Source: Streptomyces dengpaensis (GTDB taxonomy: Bacteria; Actinomycetota; Actinomycetes; Streptomycetales; Streptomycetaceae). Taken from it: a stretch of DNA of 64,000 nucleotides. Each line of letters begins with the position of its first letter. Positions within the stretch are counted from its first letter, which is position 1. The translations under genes were made by a program, and so were the position numbers. Below the pieces are notes generated by a model, which was not told the origin of the DNA, did no database searches, and saw only the letters and a program-made list of their open reading frames with translations. The stretch covers positions 8,477,355 through 8,541,354 of the forward strand of contig NZ_CP026652.1 in assembly GCF_002946835.1 (NCBI RefSeq), in the 5' to 3' direction. Positions 61,141 to 64,000 of the stretch are shown here, in pieces.

Positions 61141-61707
61141 GGCAGGTGCGCCAACACCTGCCCGTTCCCTGCTGCAGTGGTTGGAGCCAGTAGCAATCAG
61201 GGCGGGCGGGCCGTTTCGCGGCTGCCCGTGATGAGAAGTCTCCCTCTCCAGGGAGGCAAAGGAGAAACCCGGATGGCGTGATCCTGAATCAACGCAGGCC
61301 AGCGCCCTGCCCCTGGTGGACGCCACCATGCGAAGCTGTCACCCGAAATACCTCCACGAATCCGCCCCGAACGACTACGGAACCCGCCCTGACCTGCGCC
61401 GTTTCCTCGATTGTCGGCCCGGAACGCATTGTCAGCAGCACGTGGTAGGCCCGCTCGCAGCGCCGTGACCTGCGCGACTTCTGCCTGCCCGGGCCCGTCC
61501 GGGCCGTCCTGGCGGGTCTCGAACCGCCGTGGGTGACGTCCTCTTCGACAAAAAGGACTCGTTGGCGCGTTGATGAGGCAATTGACTGATGCCCCCTCAG
61601 GAGTGGCGTAGGGGCTGGGAAACTGGCGGCAGTAGCAGCCCATTTGCGCGCAGGGAGCGCCAACTCCCCTTGACCGCACCGGTGGGCCCCGGTTGGAGCC
61701 ATAGAGC

Positions 61708-61739
61708 ACCGTCCGGCGATCGGCTGGTCGCCGGACGGT
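61708..61739. promoter_or_regulatory. Perfect 12-bp inverted repeat upstream of a small membrane gene
   Basis: ACCGTCCGGCGA (61708-61719) pairs with TCGCCGGACGGT (61728-61739) around an 8-nt loop. It ends 4 bp before the AGGAGA ribosome site (61744-61749) of the following gene, so the folded RNA could affect translation, or the site could be an operator. Confidence 0.5.
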
Positions 61740-61755
61740 AGTCAGGAGATTGTTC

Positions 61756-62046
61756 ATGGGCAGCAAGCCCCCGGCTGCGTCGCGTACCGCGACACCTTCT
61801 TCAACATCGCCACAGAACACCGTCCCGTCCGTTCGGCTAGGCATGCCGCACGCGTTCGTGATCGTGGCCTTCGTCGTCACCGCGGCCTGCCTGGCACCCG
61901 ACGCGCACAACGTCCAGGACGTTTTGAGGCTGCTGGCGGGAGCCGGAGGCATCGGCGCCGCGGTCGTCGTCCTGGCCGTCATGCCGAGCCGCGGCGGCGG
62001 TCGGCTCAGCCGCATCGTGCGCGCCTACTTCAATGCCGGGAACTGA
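61756..62046 (+). CDS. Small two-helix membrane protein
   Basis: A 96-residue protein from ATG 61756 with AGGAGA 7 bp upstream. A polar Ser/Thr/Pro N-terminus of about 30 residues precedes helix 1 (PHAFVIVAFVVTAACL) and helix 2 (LLAGAGGIGAAVVVLAVM) with a short loop, then a basic tail. It resembles small Streptomyces accessory membrane proteins. It is followed after 10 bp by the XRE pseudogene on the same strand. Confidence 0.6.
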   Translation: MGSKPPAASRTATPSSTSPQNTVPSVRLGMPHAFVIVAFVVTAACLAPDAHNVQDVLRLLAGAGGIGAAVVVLAVMPSRGGGRLSRIVRAYFNAGN

Positions 62047-62056
62047 GGTGGTGGTG

Positions 62057-62660
62057 ATGGGACGCCGCGAGAACCCTGTCGACCGCACCGTGCCCGCCCG
62101 GGCGACGCTCGCCGACTTCCTGCGCGCACGCCGGCATCAGGCGCAGATGACCTACCAGCAGATGGCTCGACGCAGCACATCAGTGTCTGCCGCGACGTTC
62201 GAGCGTGCCGCATCCGGCGCTGTCGTGCCCTCCTGGGAGACGGTCGAGGATTCATCCTCGCGAACATCAGCGACCGGGACTTCTACCTCGATATCTCATC
62301 GACGAGGCCCGCCAACTGTGGATCAGGGCCCGCCGGGCCACGCGCGCCCCGTACTACGTTCGCACGGCACCCGATCCCACGCTGCTGGCCCCCCAGCCGA
62401 CTTCCTGCGCGCCCTGCGCCGGCAGCACGTGTGGGCCGGTTACCCCTCGCCGGCGAGATGGAGCGCGCCTGCGGGCCCGGCCGGCTGCCCGCGACCACCG
62501 CGCGCCGCATCATCGCCGGCGACGTTCTGCCGTAGACCCCCAGCAGGCCGTCGCCTTCCTGAGAGCCTGCCATGTGGTCAAAGCGGTCGATCTGGAGCGG
62601 TGGCTGGCTGCCGCGGTCCGGATTCTCAGGACGTCCCGTCCCGGCCAGGAACCTCGACAA
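62057..62660 (+). pseudogene. XRE-family regulator, multiple frameshifts
   Basis: ATG 62057 starts TLADFLRARRHQAQMTYQQM and RRSTSVSAATFERAASGAVV, a Cro/C1 helix-turn-helix with the PSWETVE ending. From about 62245 the frame changes repeatedly: EARQLWIRARRATRAPYYV, then DFLRALRRQHVWAGYPS, then ATTARRIIAGDVLP and AVAFLRACHVVKAVDLERWL, each in a different frame. The order matches Streptomyces XRE proteins with a second helix-turn-helix-like half. Clearly decayed. Confidence 0.7.
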
Positions 62661-62728
62661 GTGGATCCAGGCCCACGAGCATTGGTCCAAAGGCCCGGAC
62701 CGAAACCGTGGCCGCTTCGGTCAGCCGA

Positions 62729-64000
62729 CTACCCGCGCCCCACGAGGGGAGGGCGGCCGCTTAGCCGGACGCCACAGCACCCACCGACACACGAGAGAGC
62801 CGGATGCGCGCTGCCTGTCCCGCTGCAGCGCCCCTCCTCAGCCACCATGCGGAGCGGACACGAGCCAGGCGGCCAGAGGCCGCTGCCAGCGAGTGTCGGG
62901 TTCGGGCAGGCGGCACGGCAGATGCGCTCAAGGGTGCCGTCCTCGCGCCAGCGGCCGAAACGCTGCTGGCAGGTCCAAGCGGACCCCAGAGCCTGGGCAG
63001 ACGCCTCCACGTCGTCTTCGTGCAGGCGATATGGACGATGGCTTCCAGGATCTGTCGCTCGCAGCGTCGGCGGCCACCGCTATGCGACAGCGGAGGAAGA
63101 AGAGCGGACACGGCCCGCCAGGCGGCGTCGCTGATCCGCGGCTGCCACACCGGCGCCTCACCGGCCAGCGGCAACAACTGCTCGACCATGCTCCGCTGGC
63201 CGGGCTGCAACAGCGGCCGCCGCGCCAACTGCTCCCGCAGCCACACAGCGGTGTACTCAGTTCGGGAGCATCGGGCCACCACCCGTCCCCTTGGGGAGCC
63301 CGGTGAGGTGATCCGGGCAGCCCACCAGGTGCGCTGCCAAACACCGGCCAGGACGGGTTCCACCCGGCATCGATGGCGTCCAGCTGCCGTCCCAGGCGGG
63401 TGGGACGGCCGGCGCTGCGCTGGCGGCAGCGCGCCTCGTTCAGCCAGGCCCCAGAGCGAAACCGTCGACGCAGGTCGGCTTGGAGACGGCGAGGTGGCCG
63501 TGCCGGGCAGCGAAGGCGCCCGCAACCTCCAGGCCGTCTGCAGCGGCGCGACGGCGACCGGGCCACGCATGAAACGCCGCACCTCCGCTGGGTGTGGCCG
63601 AGCTCACCGAGCAGACCGCTGCTCTCGCGCAGGTGCCCGTACTGGCTGATCTGCAGGCGCAGCCACCGCTCCAGCACGTCGGCAGCCCTGCGAGGTTGCT
63701 CCCGCCATCGACCGGCCCGTGCTGATCAACGAAGGCCCGGGCTCGATACCAGGCGCGCTGCCAGTCGACGGGCCAGGGCGGATTCCACCACCTGTCCAGC
63801 TCACGCAGCTGCGCTGCCTGCTCCACGGTCAACGCCGCGGCTTCCGCTCGCCGGTTGGCCACCCACCGCCCCAGATCGAACCCCTCCCGTACACGCCGAA
63901 CCGGTGTGCGCGAGGGCCAGATGCCCGACCTCGCGCACGTGACGGCGAGCATGCTCGAGCCCTTCAGCGAACTGCTGAGCACGCCGCTGCTGCAAGTTGC
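62729..64000 (-). pseudogene. Helicase-associated-repeat protein with DUF4096-like tail, decayed
   Basis: Runs off the right edge. In at least three frames on the minus strand there are helicase-associated (HA) repeats: FDLGRWVANRRAEAAALTVE with LRELDRWWNPPWPVDWQRAW; VLERWLRLQISQYGHLRESS; LGRQLDAIDAGWNPSWPVF. The C-terminal part ISDAAWRAVSALLPPLSHSG, TTWRRLPRLWGPLG and, one frame over, QQRFGRWREDGTLERI is a DUF4096/IS5-type domain. Full proteins of this type carry an N-terminal DEAD/DEAH helicase, which would lie beyond the window. At least three frameshifts make it non-functional. Confidence 0.65.

Larger units (their letters stand above)
60706..61755. other. Long intergenic region with hairpins upstream of tnsA
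   Basis: About 1 kb with no well-supported gene. The minus strand is open through about 60834-61260 in several frames, but starts and codon bias are weak. Strong inverted repeats lie at 61090-61140 and 61708-61739. The region may hold the tnsA promoter and one transposon end. Confidence 0.4.

Noticed and set aside
60834..61260. A gene upstream of tnsA on the minus strand
   Set aside because: Several frames are open, none has a clear start, ribosome site or domain, and a perfect inverted repeat lies within it.
1..64000. tRNA or rRNA genes
   Set aside because: I saw no cloverleaf-like segments with GTTC-A/T-A-A-T type T-loops in context, nor rRNA sequence; a tRNAscan run would be decisive.

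Overview
The window is high-GC actinobacterial DNA, almost certainly from Streptomyces or a close relative. Codons are strongly GC-biased at third positions, GTG starts and ATGA/GTGA gene overlaps are common, and the element families (IS1341-type TnpB, IS21, IS630, IS1182, IS1380, IS5, group II intron, Tn7-like) are typical of Streptomyces accessory regions, chromosome arms or linear plasmids. I saw no rRNA, tRNA or CRISPR array.

Layout. 1-4912: a four-gene branched-chain-amino-acid-type (HAAT) ABC importer on the minus strand (livG partial, livM, livH, binding lipoprotein), divergent from a LacI-family regulator, with TTGCCATGGCAA-type palindromes between them. 4973-18100: accessory debris, with a TnpB element, a doubly damaged IS630, a PIG-L deacetylase, a CDF transporter stub, an IS1182 with CTAG duplications, an intact IS21, small hypotheticals and a frameshifted methyltransferase. 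18180-23600: a RidA gene, then an IS21 remnant whose istB was split by a 3.2-kb element carrying two tyrosine recombinase genes and an XRE gene, bounded by 11-bp inverted repeats. 23716-32026: a DUF4265 gene, a CHAT/NTPase/TPR protein (1169 aa) with a small overlapping partner, an AbiEii-type toxin pair, and a truncated IS21. 32467-40800: RidA and cupin genes, an IS630 inserted exactly in the cupin stop codon, a two-gene unit joining a DnaX-like domain to a DUF559/Vsr-like nuclease and followed by a SEC-C protein, a membrane/coiled-coil gene split by another IS630, and a frameshifted DUF4062-like gene.

41041-47211 is a nested insertion. An ECF-like sigma factor gene is split by an IS1341-type element. 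Its tnpB is itself split by a group II intron (41636-44133) and by an IS5-family element carrying a convergent passenger gene (45164-46836). Removing the insertions in silico restores both tnpB (399 codons) and the sigma gene in frame. 47184-49138 joins a truncated IS630 transposase in frame to an aminoglycoside-phosphotransferase-like kinase. 49324-52153 holds another ECF sigma factor, a lipoprotein with a collagen-like tail and a membrane protein. After an IS1380 (52263-53940) come a hypothetical, an HhH-GPD glycosylase-like gene and a TIGR02391/Ymh-type HEPN gene, then a Tn7-like tnsA-tnsB-tnsC operon whose TnsA has lost recognisable catalytic residues. The right end is decayed: an XRE pseudogene and a helicase-associated-repeat pseudogene with a DUF4096-like tail.

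Overall this is a hot spot of mobile elements and candidate conflict/defence genes. The best candidates for something undescribed are the DnaX-like/nuclease plus SEC-C operon, the CHAT-NTPase-TPR pair, the recombinase element in istB, and the HhH-GPD/HEPN pair beside the Tn7-like operon.
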